Shown here piece by piece: positions 1 to 6,393 of a DNA stretch of 10,666 nt; position 1 is the first letter of the stretch; each line of letters starts with the position of its first letter. Made by a program: the position numbers and the translations under genes. Below the pieces are notes generated by a model. It had not been told where the DNA came from. It did not search any database and saw only the letters and a list, made by a program, of their open reading frames with translations. The stretch lies in assembly GCA_025356615.1 (NCBI GenBank), contig JANXSH010000229.1, positions 1-10,666 on the forward strand, given 5' to 3'. The DNA comes from Planctomycetia bacterium (GTDB lineage: Bacteria; Planctomycetota; Planctomycetia; Gemmatales; Gemmataceae).

Positions 1-26
1 CCTCGCTCCGCTCGACCCACCCTACG
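1..26. repeat. possible arm of an interspersed palindromic repeat at window edge
   Basis: The first 26 bases read, on the minus strand, as a GTAGGGTGGGTCGAGC-type string followed by GGAGCGAGG. From memory, strings of this kind (GGGTGGGTC, a GC-rich middle, then GACCCACC) recur as imperfect palindromes in intergenic DNA of planctomycetes and other bacteria. Only one arm lies inside the window, so the palindrome itself cannot be seen. The assignment is recollection plus inference, and it could be ordinary intergenic sequence. Confidence 0.25.
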
Positions 27-67
27 AACTTCACCGAACGTCGGACACTGCCACGATGGAGCCGGTG

Positions 68-97
68 TTGCTCTCATCGCCCCCTCGCGGGTATGAT
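68..97 (+). promoter_or_regulatory. sigma70-like promoter for the WD40 gene
   Basis: TTGCTC at 68-73 and TATGAT at 92-97 are separated by 18 bp. They match the -35 and -10 consensus at 4/6 and 5/6 positions. Transcription would begin near 104, giving a leader of roughly 135 nt before the ATG at 240. The prediction rests on sequence match only. The TATGAT also contains the upstream in-frame ATG at 93, which argues that this ATG is promoter rather than a start codon. Confidence 0.5.
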
Positions 98-239
98 CCG
101 CCCTGACGTGGCCGAGACTCCTCGGTTCGCGTCCCCTATCAGCACGTTCGCGGTCCGAACGCCGCGATCCCTGTCACCTCGAATCGACTCCTTCGTCTTA
201 CTTTCGATCCAATCTCGCAGGACGCGGGAGGAGTTAACT

Positions 240-1793
240 ATGCGCGCTCTCAGCCAGGCCAGGAAGGCCGGTATGGGTTTCGTGGTCGTGTTGGTGTCGA
301 TGGCCTTCGCGGGCACCGAGACCCCGACCTCACGGACGATCGGCTCCCACACCGGAGGCATCGCTTCGACGCACTACTCGCCGGACGGCAAGTTGCTCGT
401 CTCCGGCGGGGGAGACAAGATGATCCGAATCTGGAACGTCGCCGACGCGAAGATGCTCCACGAGTGCCAGGGGCCGTCGTCGTTCACCTGCGCCGTGCGG
501 TTCTCGCCCGACGGTAAGACCATAGCCGGGGCGGGATACGAGTCCGGCCAGGGCAACGCGATCTACCTGTTCGACGTGGCGACCGGCAAGGCGTTGCCGA
601 AACTGCCGGGCCACCCCTCCGGCGGGATTCGCCGCCTCGCCTTCATGCCCGACGGCAAGCAACTCGTCTCCGCCGGGTTCGACGGCACGGTCCGCGTCTG
701 GGATCTCCAGACGAAGAAGGAGATCCGCCAACTCAAGGTCGAGTCCGGCACGGTCTACAGTCTGGCCCTGTCGAACGACGGCAAGCTCTTGGCAACCGCC
801 GGGCGGGACGGCCTCAAGGTCTGGGACATCGCCGCGGAAAAGATGCTCCACCGCGAGCCGCTGCTCGGCTCGACCTGCTTCGCCACCGCCTTCTCCCCCG
901 ACGGCAAACTCGTCGCGGGCGGCGACGGCACTCGGGTGACGATCTGGGAAGTCCTGACGGGCAAAGAGGTTCTGGTGCTAAAGGGCTTCGAGGGCGAGCT
1001 GGCGCAGGTGCTGTTCACGGCCGACAGCCGATCGCTGCTCGCCGCCAGCTACGACCGCAAGGTCCGCATCTTCGAGATGCGCACGGGGCGGATCGTCCAC
1101 GAGGTCGAGCAACACACCGGCTGGGTCTGGGGCATCGCCCTCAGCCCGGACGAGAAGCAGGTCGCCTCGTGCAGCATCGACACGCACCTCAAGGTCATGG
1201 ACGTGGCCGGCCTCCTGGGCAAGCCGACCGGCAGGACGGCCAAGCTCACGGACAAGCAGCGCGACGACTACATGGCGTACCTCGCCTCGGGCGACGCGGC
1301 GGCGGCCTACCGCGCCGTCTGTGCCCTGGCCGCCGACCCCGAGGGTAGCCTGCCAGTAATCCAGAAGCGATTCGAGACGCCGACCGGCAAGGGGCCGACG
1401 AGCGTCGAGATATCGCGAATGATCCGCGACCTCGACGCGGACCGCTACGCCACCCGCGAGAAGGCGTCGAAGGATCTCGACGAGGCGGGAGCCAGGGCGG
1501 TGCCCGCGCTCCAACGGGCGCTGTCGAAACCTCCTTCGCCGGAGGTCCGCATTCGGGCGCGTCGCCTCCTCGCGGGCCTCGATGGGACCATCTTGCCTGC
1601 CGACCAGTTGATCGCCCTGCGCGGCGTGCAAGCGCTCGAGTACATGGGCACGCCCCAGGCCAGGAAGCTCCTCGAGAAACTGTCGCGCGGCGAAGTCGGC
1701 GACCGCCTCAGTGAGGAGGCCACTCAGGCTCTGCTTCGTCTGAAACGCTCGCCGGCGACCGCCGCGGGTGCCCCGACGGGAGAAGGGTCGTAG
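240..1793 (+). CDS. exported WD40-repeat protein with C-terminal helical domain
   Basis: The product has 517 residues. The ATG at 240 is chosen over the in-frame ATG at 93 because GGGAGGAG (226-233) lies 6 nt before it and it begins a clear Sec signal peptide: basic start, hydrophobic VVVLVSMAFA core, likely cleavage near residue 24-25. Seven WD40 repeats follow at about residues 36-67, 79-113, 124-156, 167-197, 208-238, 249-280 and 291-322. Each has an SPDGK-like turn and a WD-like ending such as IWNV, LFDV, VWDL, VWDI, IWEV, IFEM or VMDV. Seven repeats make one complete beta-propeller. Residues about 338-505 are helical and HEAT-like (RYATREKASKDLDEAGARAV and similar), a tail I recall from planctomycete WD40 proteins. 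No catalytic motif is visible, so it is probably a periplasmic or surface binding scaffold. Its partner is unknown. It appears monocistronic, with its own promoter and a downstream hairpin. Confidence 0.9.
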   Translation: MRALSQARKAGMGFVVVLVSMAFAGTETPTSRTIGSHTGGIASTHYSPDGKLLVSGGGDKMIRIWNVADAKMLHECQGPSSFTCAVRFSPDGKTIAGAGYESGQGNAIYLFDVATGKALPKLPGHPSGGIRRLAFMPDGKQLVSAGFDGTVRVWDLQTKKEIRQLKVESGTVYSLALSNDGKLLATAGRDGLKVWDIAAEKMLHREPLLGSTCFATAFSPDGKLVAGGDGTRVTIWEVLTGKEVLVLKGFEGELAQVLFTADSRSLLAASYDRKVRIFEMRTGRIVHEVEQHTGWVWGIALSPDEKQVASCSIDTHLKVMDVAGLLGKPTGRTAKLTDKQRDDYMAYLASGDAAAAYRAVCALAADPEGSLPVIQKRFETPTGKGPTSVEISRMIRDLDADRYATREKASKDLDEAGARAVPALQRALSKPPSPEVRIRARRLLAGLDGTILPADQLIALRGVQALEYMGTPQARKLLEKLSRGEVGDRLSEEATQALLRLKRSPATAAGAPTGEGS

Positions 1794-1807
1794 TGTTCAG
1801 TGTTCAG
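1794..1807. repeat. tandem 7-bp direct repeat after the WD40 stop codon
   Basis: TGTTCAG occurs twice back to back immediately after the TAG stop codon. The preceding G and the following T extend the periodicity slightly. It is seen directly. No function can be assigned from two copies. Confidence 0.6.
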
Positions 1808-1846
1808 TAAATCGGGTGGTGGCTGCGGTCGAAGACCTCGGACAGC

Positions 1847-1882
1847 GCCACTCGCTTCACCCCTCGACAGTGAGCGAGTGGC
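1847..1882. terminator. hairpin between convergent WD40 and nhaA genes
   Basis: GCCACTCGCT at 1847-1856 pairs with AGCGAGTGGC at 1873-1882. After a one-base bulge (T1857), CAC at 1858-1860 pairs with GTG at 1870-1872. This leaves a 9-nt loop. The result is a 13-bp, one-bulge stem lying 53 nt after the WD40 stop and 54 nt beyond the nhaA stop, so it could end transcripts from either side. No U-tract follows on either strand, so an intrinsic terminator of the classic type is not certain. Confidence 0.6.
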
Positions 1883-1936
1883 ATGCTACCGGTTGTGCCA
1901 GCGTCTAAATCGCACTCCCGAGCAACTCTTTCTGCG

Positions 1937-3256
1937 TTAATCGCCTGCATCGCGCCTCGGCAACGTCAGCATCAGCACGACCACCCCCAGCGCCGCGCTG
2001 CCGACGGAGCCGATCAGCGTGCCGACCTTGCCCGCCGTGAGCAGGTCGCCTTTCAGGCCCAGCGCGGCGATGAACAGCGACATGGTGAAGCCGATCCCGG
2101 CCAGGAAGCCGATCCCGCACAGCCTCCCGAACGTGACGCCGGTCGGCATCTGAGCGACGCCTAGGCGAACCGCCGCCAGCGAGAACAGGACGACGCCGAT
2201 CGGCTTGCCTAGGAGCAACCCGGCTGCGACCGCGAGCGACACGGGGCTTGCCAGTTCGCGCATATCGATGACGACGCCCGCATTCGCCAGGGCGAAAAGC
2301 GGCATGATCGCGAAGGCTACCCACGGGTGGAGCGCCGATTGCAGCCGATCGAGTAGCGGCATCGTCCGCCGGCCGTACTTCACGAGGGTGTTGACCTCCT
2401 CCGCCAAACTGTCGTCCTCACGCGCCCGGAGACGCACGCTGACGACCTCGAGGATCTCGAGGAGCCGGGATTTCCCGACGAGCGATCTCGACGGGGTGAG
2501 CAACCCCAGGGCGACGCCCGCGAGCGTCGGGTGGATACCGGACTGCGTCAACGCGAGCCAGACGAACACGGCGATGGCCGCGTACAAACCCAGGACACGG
2601 ATTCGCGCCAGTCTCGCGGCGACGATGGCGAGCAGCCCCCCGCCGGCCCAGGCCAGGGCGACGAAGGAGATGTCCGACGAGTAGAAGACGCCGATCACCA
2701 GGACGGCCCCGATGTCATCGACGATGGCCAGCGAGAGCAAAAGGATCTTCAGACCGGCCGGTACGCGCGGCAACAGGGCGAGGACTCCGATGGCGAACGC
2801 GATGTCGGTCGCCATCGGCACCCCCCAGCCGCGCTCGCCGGGCCTGCCATGCTGGAGGGCGAAGTAGACTAGCGCGGGGACGAGCATGCCCCCAAGGGCG
2901 GCGGCAGCCGGGAGCGCCGCCTTGCGCGGCTCGCGGAGCTCGCCGGCGACGAGTTCGCGTTTGATCTCCAGACCGACGACGAAAAAGAACAGGACCATGA
3001 GGCCGTCGTTGATCCACCACTCCAGGGGGTGTTTCAGCGACCATCGGCCCACTTCGACGCCGACTGTCGTGTGCCAGAGGTGCTGATACGCCTCGGCCCA
3101 GGGCGAGTTGACCCAGATCAGTGCGGCGACCGTCGCGACCAGCAGGACGATGCCCCCGGCCGCCTCGGTGTGGAGGAACTCGACGAGAGGGCGCAGGATC
3201 AGTTGCAACCCGTGGGGTCGCGGGCGAGGCAGCAGCGGCACCTGGGGAGTCGTCAT
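1937..3256 (-). CDS. nhaA: NhaA-family Na+/H+ antiporter
   Basis: The 439-residue inner-membrane antiporter exchanges cytoplasmic Na+ (or Li+) for external H+, for pH and sodium homeostasis. Diagnostic stretches are LEWWINDGLMVLFFFVVGLE near residues 78-97, MATDIAFAIGVL around 148-159 (the Asp at 151 corresponds to E. coli Asp133), and AIVDDIGAVL with the Asp pair at 180-181 (E. coli Asp163/164). GKPIGV contains Lys352, in the place of E. coli Lys300. GIGFLAGIGFTMSLFIAALG lies near the C-terminus. The length is somewhat above E. coli NhaA (388 aa). The start at 3256 (MTTPQVPLL) is preferred because family homology begins soon after it. A 37-residue longer form from 3367 is open, but it would run through the hairpin at 3275-3300 and adds nothing recognisable. 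The gene is divergent from the TauE/SafE-type gene and convergent with the WD40 gene. Confidence 0.95.
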   Translation of the reverse strand: MTTPQVPLLPRPRPHGLQLILRPLVEFLHTEAAGGIVLLVATVAALIWVNSPWAEAYQHLWHTTVGVEVGRWSLKHPLEWWINDGLMVLFFFVVGLEIKRELVAGELREPRKAALPAAAALGGMLVPALVYFALQHGRPGERGWGVPMATDIAFAIGVLALLPRVPAGLKILLLSLAIVDDIGAVLVIGVFYSSDISFVALAWAGGGLLAIVAARLARIRVLGLYAAIAVFVWLALTQSGIHPTLAGVALGLLTPSRSLVGKSRLLEILEVVSVRLRAREDDSLAEEVNTLVKYGRRTMPLLDRLQSALHPWVAFAIMPLFALANAGVVIDMRELASPVSLAVAAGLLLGKPIGVVLFSLAAVRLGVAQMPTGVTFGRLCGIGFLAGIGFTMSLFIAALGLKGDLLTAGKVGTLIGSVGSAALGVVVLMLTLPRRDAGD

Positions 3257-3274
3257 TTCGGTGGTCCTGAAAGC

Positions 3275-3300
3275 TCGCTCCCGGCGGCACCGGGAGGCGA
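3275..3300 (-). promoter_or_regulatory. hairpin in the nhaA leader
   Basis: CTCCCGG at 3278-3284 pairs with CCGGGAG at 3290-3296 around a 5-nt loop. With one bulged base the stem extends through TCG (3275-3277) and CGA (3298-3300). It sits about 19 nt upstream of the nhaA start in the 5' untranslated region, close enough to affect translation initiation. It may be regulatory or may be chance pairing in GC-rich DNA. No known riboswitch was recognised. Confidence 0.4.
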
Positions 3301-3393
3301 CGCCGAACCTCGAGGAGATAGAGGACGTATTACGAACGAGACCTTCGGTTGGCCCGGAGCATCGCATTTCGAAGAGGGACTCCTATAGATCTG

Positions 3394-4269
3394 GTGGAGT
3401 GGCTCCCTGGCACCGGCTCGCCTTGGATGTTGTTGTTAATCGGGGTCATCTCATTCGGACTGGCGTTCATTGGGTCAGCCGTCGGTCTGATCCTGGGCCA
3501 TCTACGACTACCTTTGCTCATCCAATATCTCGGCAGTGCGCCAGCCGGGGCCGCATGTAATTTGCTCGTCTCCGGGGTCGGAGCGATGTCCGGCACCGTT
3601 CGGCACATGATCGGCGGGCGAGTCAGCGTGTCCTGCCTCGTCCTCATGGGCCTGCCCTCGGTCGTCGGGGCGGCCCTCGCTGCCTTTCTGTTTACTCGGC
3701 ACGTTTCCCACATCTATGCTTACTTCGTCATCGGCGTGATGCTCGTCATCTCGGGTATCAACCTCCTCTGGAAGAACGACACCGACGGGCCAAAGGGACC
3801 GGCTGCCACGCCGAACGTACTGCTGGAGATCCTCATCGGTCTCGGGCTAGGCGCGTTGGCCGCCGTCACCGGGTTGATGCTCGGAAGCCTCCGGTTGCCG
3901 ATGATGATCAAGTGGCTGCGGATCGACCCGCGCGTCGCCGTAGGCAGCAACATGGCCATCGGCTGCATGACCGCCCTCGTGGCGGCGACGACATCCTTCT
4001 TCAGTGCGGAGAATCTCGAGTGGGGGGCGATCCAGCAAGCGCTTCTCGTGCTGGCACCTCCGACCATCCTCGGCGGCTACACGGGCAGCTGGATCACGGG
4101 TAGACTCCGTAAGGAGACCGTTCAGACGCTTGCTGGCTGGATCATCGTCGTGACGGGCGTCCTCATGACCTACGAATCGGTGCGCGAAGCAGCCCGCAAG
4201 CCGACTGCTGAAGTGTTCGATTTCATGGAAGAGGACGACCCAATGTCAGCGGACGGCGACGACGATTGA
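3394..4269 (+). CDS. TauE/SafE-family membrane permease
   Basis: This is a polytopic protein of the TauE/SafE (DUF81) family, whose members move sulfite, sulfonates, sulfoacetate or other small anions across the inner membrane. The substrate is not readable here. Two homologous halves are visible: FIGSAVGLILGHLRLPLLIQ near the N-terminus, and LAAVTGLMLGSLRLPMMIKW followed by VAVGSNMAIGCMTALVA in the second half. This is the expected internal repeat, with about eight hydrophobic segments. It ends in an acidic tail (EEDD...DGDDD). The start is uncertain. GTG at 3394 gives 291 residues with a GAGGGA 14 nt upstream. TTG at 3349 gives 306 residues, and ATG at 3427 would begin exactly at the first membrane helix. 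Its stop lies 5 nt from the end of the opposing remnant. Codon use near the start (TTG TTG TTA) is less GC-biased than in its neighbours. Confidence 0.85.
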   Translation: MEWLPGTGSPWMLLLIGVISFGLAFIGSAVGLILGHLRLPLLIQYLGSAPAGAACNLLVSGVGAMSGTVRHMIGGRVSVSCLVLMGLPSVVGAALAAFLFTRHVSHIYAYFVIGVMLVISGINLLWKNDTDGPKGPAATPNVLLEILIGLGLGALAAVTGLMLGSLRLPMMIKWLRIDPRVAVGSNMAIGCMTALVAATTSFFSAENLEWGAIQQALLVLAPPTILGGYTGSWITGRLRKETVQTLAGWIIVVTGVLMTYESVREAARKPTAEVFDFMEEDDPMSADGDDD

Positions 4270-4274
4270 GCCTG

Positions 4275-4606
4275 TCATTCGCCCAGAGGAAACGCCTGTG
4301 CCAGCGAAGTGACGATTTCCGCGCGCCAGGTGCCGAGGTACTCGACGCACTCACGCGGACGCCAGCCGGCGTTGAAACCGTACTCGTCCGATAACACATC
4401 CTGGAGGCTGTTGGTCGCGATCGTGATGAGGAAATCGAGCTGGGTGAGCGCCTCGCGCGCGGCATCACGTCCGTCCCGCAGCAGCCTGCGACGCAGTGGG
4501 CCTCGCAGGCGTGGATGAGGCTTGCAAACGGCTCGAGAATTTCGAGTGCGAGGGATCCTCCGATTTCGCTCAGGAGTCGATACTTCCGAAAGTCTCCTTG
4601 ACACAC
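4275..4606 (-). pseudogene. frame-broken remnant with CxxxCxxxCCG motif (DUF6331-like)
   Basis: Two minus-strand frames together look like one protein. The frame opening with GTG at 4606 reads LLSEIGGSLALEILEPF and then HACEAHCVAGCCG, after which it turns into low-quality Arg/Ser sequence. Near 4475 the neighbouring frame takes over with REALTQLDFLITIATN, then ECVEYLGTWRAEIVTSLAQA, ending at TGA 4275. From memory the Cys motif, usually followed by a DAF-like stretch, marks the DUF6331 family of about 150 residues. Here that stretch is missing, suggesting an internal deletion with frameshift. An AAGGAG lies just inside the apparent start with no usable start codon after it, so the initiation site may also be damaged. 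Alternatives are a sequencing error or two unrelated open frames. The family name is tentative. Confidence 0.5.
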
Positions 4607-4626
4607 TTCGTTCCGCTGATTGAAAT
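4598..4626 (+). promoter_or_regulatory. sigma70-like promoter for the mini WD40 gene
   Basis: A perfect TTGACA at 4598-4603 is followed after 17 bp by TGAAAT at 4621-4626, a 4/6 match to the -10 consensus. A transcript would begin near 4633, about 68 nt before the ATG at 4701. The -35 box lies inside the 5' end of the opposing remnant gene. Confidence 0.5.
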
Positions 4627-4700
4627 CATCCTACCCAACGGGCAACCCCTTCGACGAGCGAATCGTGGCTCGATTCGAGATCCCCTTCACGAGGTGCAAA

Positions 4701-5114
4701 ATGCGTCTTTTCCAATCGGTGATGGTGGCGGTAATTCTGGCGAATGTCTCCGGCACGCTCCTGGCCGAGGAGAAAGCCCCCTCGGCGACCTCGCCGGACA
4801 AAAAGCGTGTCGCCAAGGGGGACGGCAAGGCGATCGTGGTCACGGAGAACCAGAAGGTCGTCCTGAAGTTCTTGGGGCACACGTCGCCCGTCACGTCCTT
4901 GGTATTCGCGCCGGACGGCAAGTCGATCGCCTCGACGGACAAGACCGGAAGGGTGAACCTGATCGAAGCGGCGACCGGCAAGCAACTCTTCACCTTCACC
5001 TCGATTCTCGGGGCGAACACGATCTCGTTCTCCGCCGACGGGAAGACCCTGGAGGTGAAGTCGCCGACCGTGACGAAGGAATACGACTCGGCAACCGGCA
5101 AAGAGAAGAAATGA
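4701..5114 (+). CDS. small exported WD40-like protein
   Basis: The product has 137 residues. The ATG at 4701 is chosen because GAGGTG (4691-4696) precedes it and it starts a good Sec signal peptide (MRLFQSVMVAVILA..., cleavage likely after LLA at residue 22). The mature part has a charged linker and then one recognisable WD40 unit at about residues 59-90 (GHTSPVTSLVFAPDGKSIAS, then a strand ending in LIEAATGK). A second, degenerate unit occupies residues 104-133 (ISFSADGKTLEV, then YDSATGKEKK). Two units cannot form a propeller alone, so it may oligomerise, or it may be a decayed fragment of a larger WD40 protein. Its own promoter and signal peptide favour a real gene. It shares the SPDGK-type turn with the 517-residue WD40 protein upstream. 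Function is unknown. Confidence 0.75.
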   Translation: MRLFQSVMVAVILANVSGTLLAEEKAPSATSPDKKRVAKGDGKAIVVTENQKVVLKFLGHTSPVTSLVFAPDGKSIASTDKTGRVNLIEAATGKQLFTFTSILGANTISFSADGKTLEVKSPTVTKEYDSATGKEKK

Positions 5115-5127
5115 CTCGGGCCTCGCC

Positions 5128-5136
5128 TGCTATACT
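5128..5136 (+). promoter_or_regulatory. extended -10 promoter for the receiver-like gene
   Basis: TGCTATACT matches the extended -10 element (TG, one base, then a TATAAT-like hexamer, 5131-5136). It lies 39 nt before the ATG at 5176. No -35 is evident at the usual distance, which fits an extended -10 promoter. It could also be reached by read-through from the mini WD40 gene, 61 nt upstream. Confidence 0.4.
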
Positions 5137-5175
5137 ACGAGTGGATACTTGATGGTCATGGTAGGAGAAGTTTCG

Positions 5176-5565
5176 ATGTCTACTCGTCGCGTCCTCGATG
5201 TCGGGCAGTGCGATTACGACCACGGCCGGATAAGCAGCCTGCTCCGCGCCCAGTTCGGGGCGGAGGTGGTGCGCGTGCATTCGGCCACGGAGGCGACCGA
5301 ACGCTTGCGAGGCGAGGCGTTCGACCTCGTATTGGTCAACCGCGTTTTCGACCGGACGGGCGAAGAGGGTCTCGACCTGATTCGCAAAACCAAGGCCGAC
5401 GCGAAGACGAGCGCCGTCCCCGTGATGCTCGTCAGCAACTTCCCCGAGTCTCAGGCCGAGGCGGTCGCCGCCGGTGCCCTCGCCGGTTTCGGCAAGGCCG
5501 CCCTCGCCGAGGACGCGACGAAGGAGCGGCTGGAGAAGGTACTGGGTGGTGTGGGCGTCGCATGA
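5176..5565 (+). CDS. receiver-like protein lacking phospho-acceptor Asp
   Basis: The product has 129 residues. The ATG at 5176 has AGGAGA (5163-5168) 7 nt upstream and is preferred over the in-frame TTG at 5149. The fold pattern is that of a response-regulator receiver (REC) domain: a first strand (RRVLDVG), an acidic-looking loop, FDLVLVN ending strand 3, PVMLVSN as strand 4 with Ser87 in the Thr/Ser position, and GFGKAAL with Lys107 in the conserved Lys position. The residue where the phosphorylated Asp belongs is Asn55, and the usual acidic pair after strand 1 is not intact. No output domain follows. It is therefore probably a stand-alone pseudo-receiver acting in the cytoplasm without phosphorylation. 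The partner is unknown and no histidine kinase is nearby. A hairpin follows the stop codon. Confidence 0.8.
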   Translation: MSTRRVLDVGQCDYDHGRISSLLRAQFGAEVVRVHSATEATERLRGEAFDLVLVNRVFDRTGEEGLDLIRKTKADAKTSAVPVMLVSNFPESQAEAVAAGALAGFGKAALAEDATKERLEKVLGGVGVA

Positions 5566-5584
5566 TAAAGGGGAGACGAAAGGC

Positions 5585-5612
5585 AAGCCCAGCCATAGCA
5601 ATAGCTGGGCTT
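5585..5612. terminator. bidirectional terminator hairpin
   Basis: AAGCCCAGC at 5585-5593 pairs perfectly with GCTGGGCTT at 5604-5612 around a 10-nt loop. It lies 19 nt after the receiver-like stop codon and 11 nt beyond the end of the convergent DUF1080 gene, so it can serve both. The T-rich tails are short (TTT on the plus strand, broken Ts on the minus strand). Confidence 0.75.
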
Positions 5613-5623
5613 TGTACACGACC

Positions 5624-6349
5624 TCACTCCGCCTTCAGTTCCTTGATATAGATGTTGCGGAACCACAGCGGGTCGTTGTGGTGTTGCAACTCGATCGGCC
5701 CCTTCTTCGGAAGCGGCGACTTGGGGTCGAAGTAGTTGAGCAGCGGTTGATTGTCGAGGACGAGCTTGCCGTTGAGCTTCACGGTGACTTTGTCGCCCCT
5801 CATAACGATGTGGAACGTGTTCCACTCGCCGACGGGCTTGTCGGCGAAGACGAGCGGGCGCTTGCCCTTGTCTTCGGGGTTGTTCCAGAGGGCACCGGAG
5901 CCGCTGTCCTTGTCCTTCCCGCGCGCCCCTGGCGTCGTCTTACTGTCCCATATCTGCACCTGGGGCTGTCCGCGCAGGTAGAGACCGCTGTCCCCCTTCG
6001 GGGCGATCTTCCAGTCGAGGTATAGCTCGATGTCGCCGTAGTCCTTGACCGTTTGCAGACTGTTGGACTTCCCGTCGTAGTACAGCACGCCGTCCGGTTG
6101 GACCTTCCAGTTCGGAAACACCTTCTCATTGGCCGCCTTCACGGCCTTGGCGTAGGCCGCCGGATCCTCCTGGAGTTTCAGGCGACGGGGCATCTCGATG
6201 AGACCCTGCCAGCCGGTCAGATCCTTGCCGTTGAAGAGCGCCGTGAAGCCCTTGGGTGGCTCGTTGGCGGGCTTGGGCTTGTCCTCGGCCCCGGCGGAGA
6301 CGGCTCCCAGCACGCCGACCACGGATAGGATGAGCAGATACGAACGCAT
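5624..6349 (-). CDS. exported DUF1080 (3-keto-disaccharide hydrolase-like) protein
   Basis: The product has 241 residues. The ATG at 6349 is preceded by GGGAG and starts a signal peptide (MRSYLLILSVVGVLGAVSAG, cleavage near residue 21). The mature part is one DUF1080 domain, a concanavalin-like jelly roll. It begins GFTALFNGKDLTGW (34-47) and continues with GDIELYLDWKI, GDSGLYLRG (119-127), VQIWD, GEWNTFHIVM, VTVKLNGKLV and a C-terminal GPIELQHHNDPLWFRNIYIK. These are the family's usual landmarks. DUF1080 is annotated as the 3-keto-disaccharide hydrolase domain, and some members cleave 3-keto-glycosides. The exact substrate here is unknown. It is the second gene of a minus-strand pair, 44 nt after the TIM-barrel gene, and both products are exported. 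Confidence 0.92.
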   Translation of the reverse strand: MRSYLLILSVVGVLGAVSAGAEDKPKPANEPPKGFTALFNGKDLTGWQGLIEMPRRLKLQEDPAAYAKAVKAANEKVFPNWKVQPDGVLYYDGKSNSLQTVKDYGDIELYLDWKIAPKGDSGLYLRGQPQVQIWDSKTTPGARGKDKDSGSGALWNNPEDKGKRPLVFADKPVGEWNTFHIVMRGDKVTVKLNGKLVLDNQPLLNYFDPKSPLPKKGPIELQHHNDPLWFRNIYIKELKAE

Positions 6350-6393
6350 GCGATGACTCCCTAGTTGATGATTCACTGGACACGAAACACGGC

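Noticed and set aside
93..239. N-terminal extension of the WD40 protein from the ATG at 93
   Set aside because: The ATG at 93 lies inside a probable -10 box, and the extension has no ribosome binding site and would bury the signal peptide. The ATG at 240 has a strong one.
4496..5152. A 218-codon plus-strand open frame over the mini WD40 gene
   Set aside because: It overlaps the exported WD40-like frame, which has a signal peptide, ribosome binding site and WD40 motif. The longer frame shows only Arg/Gly/Glu-rich shadow composition.
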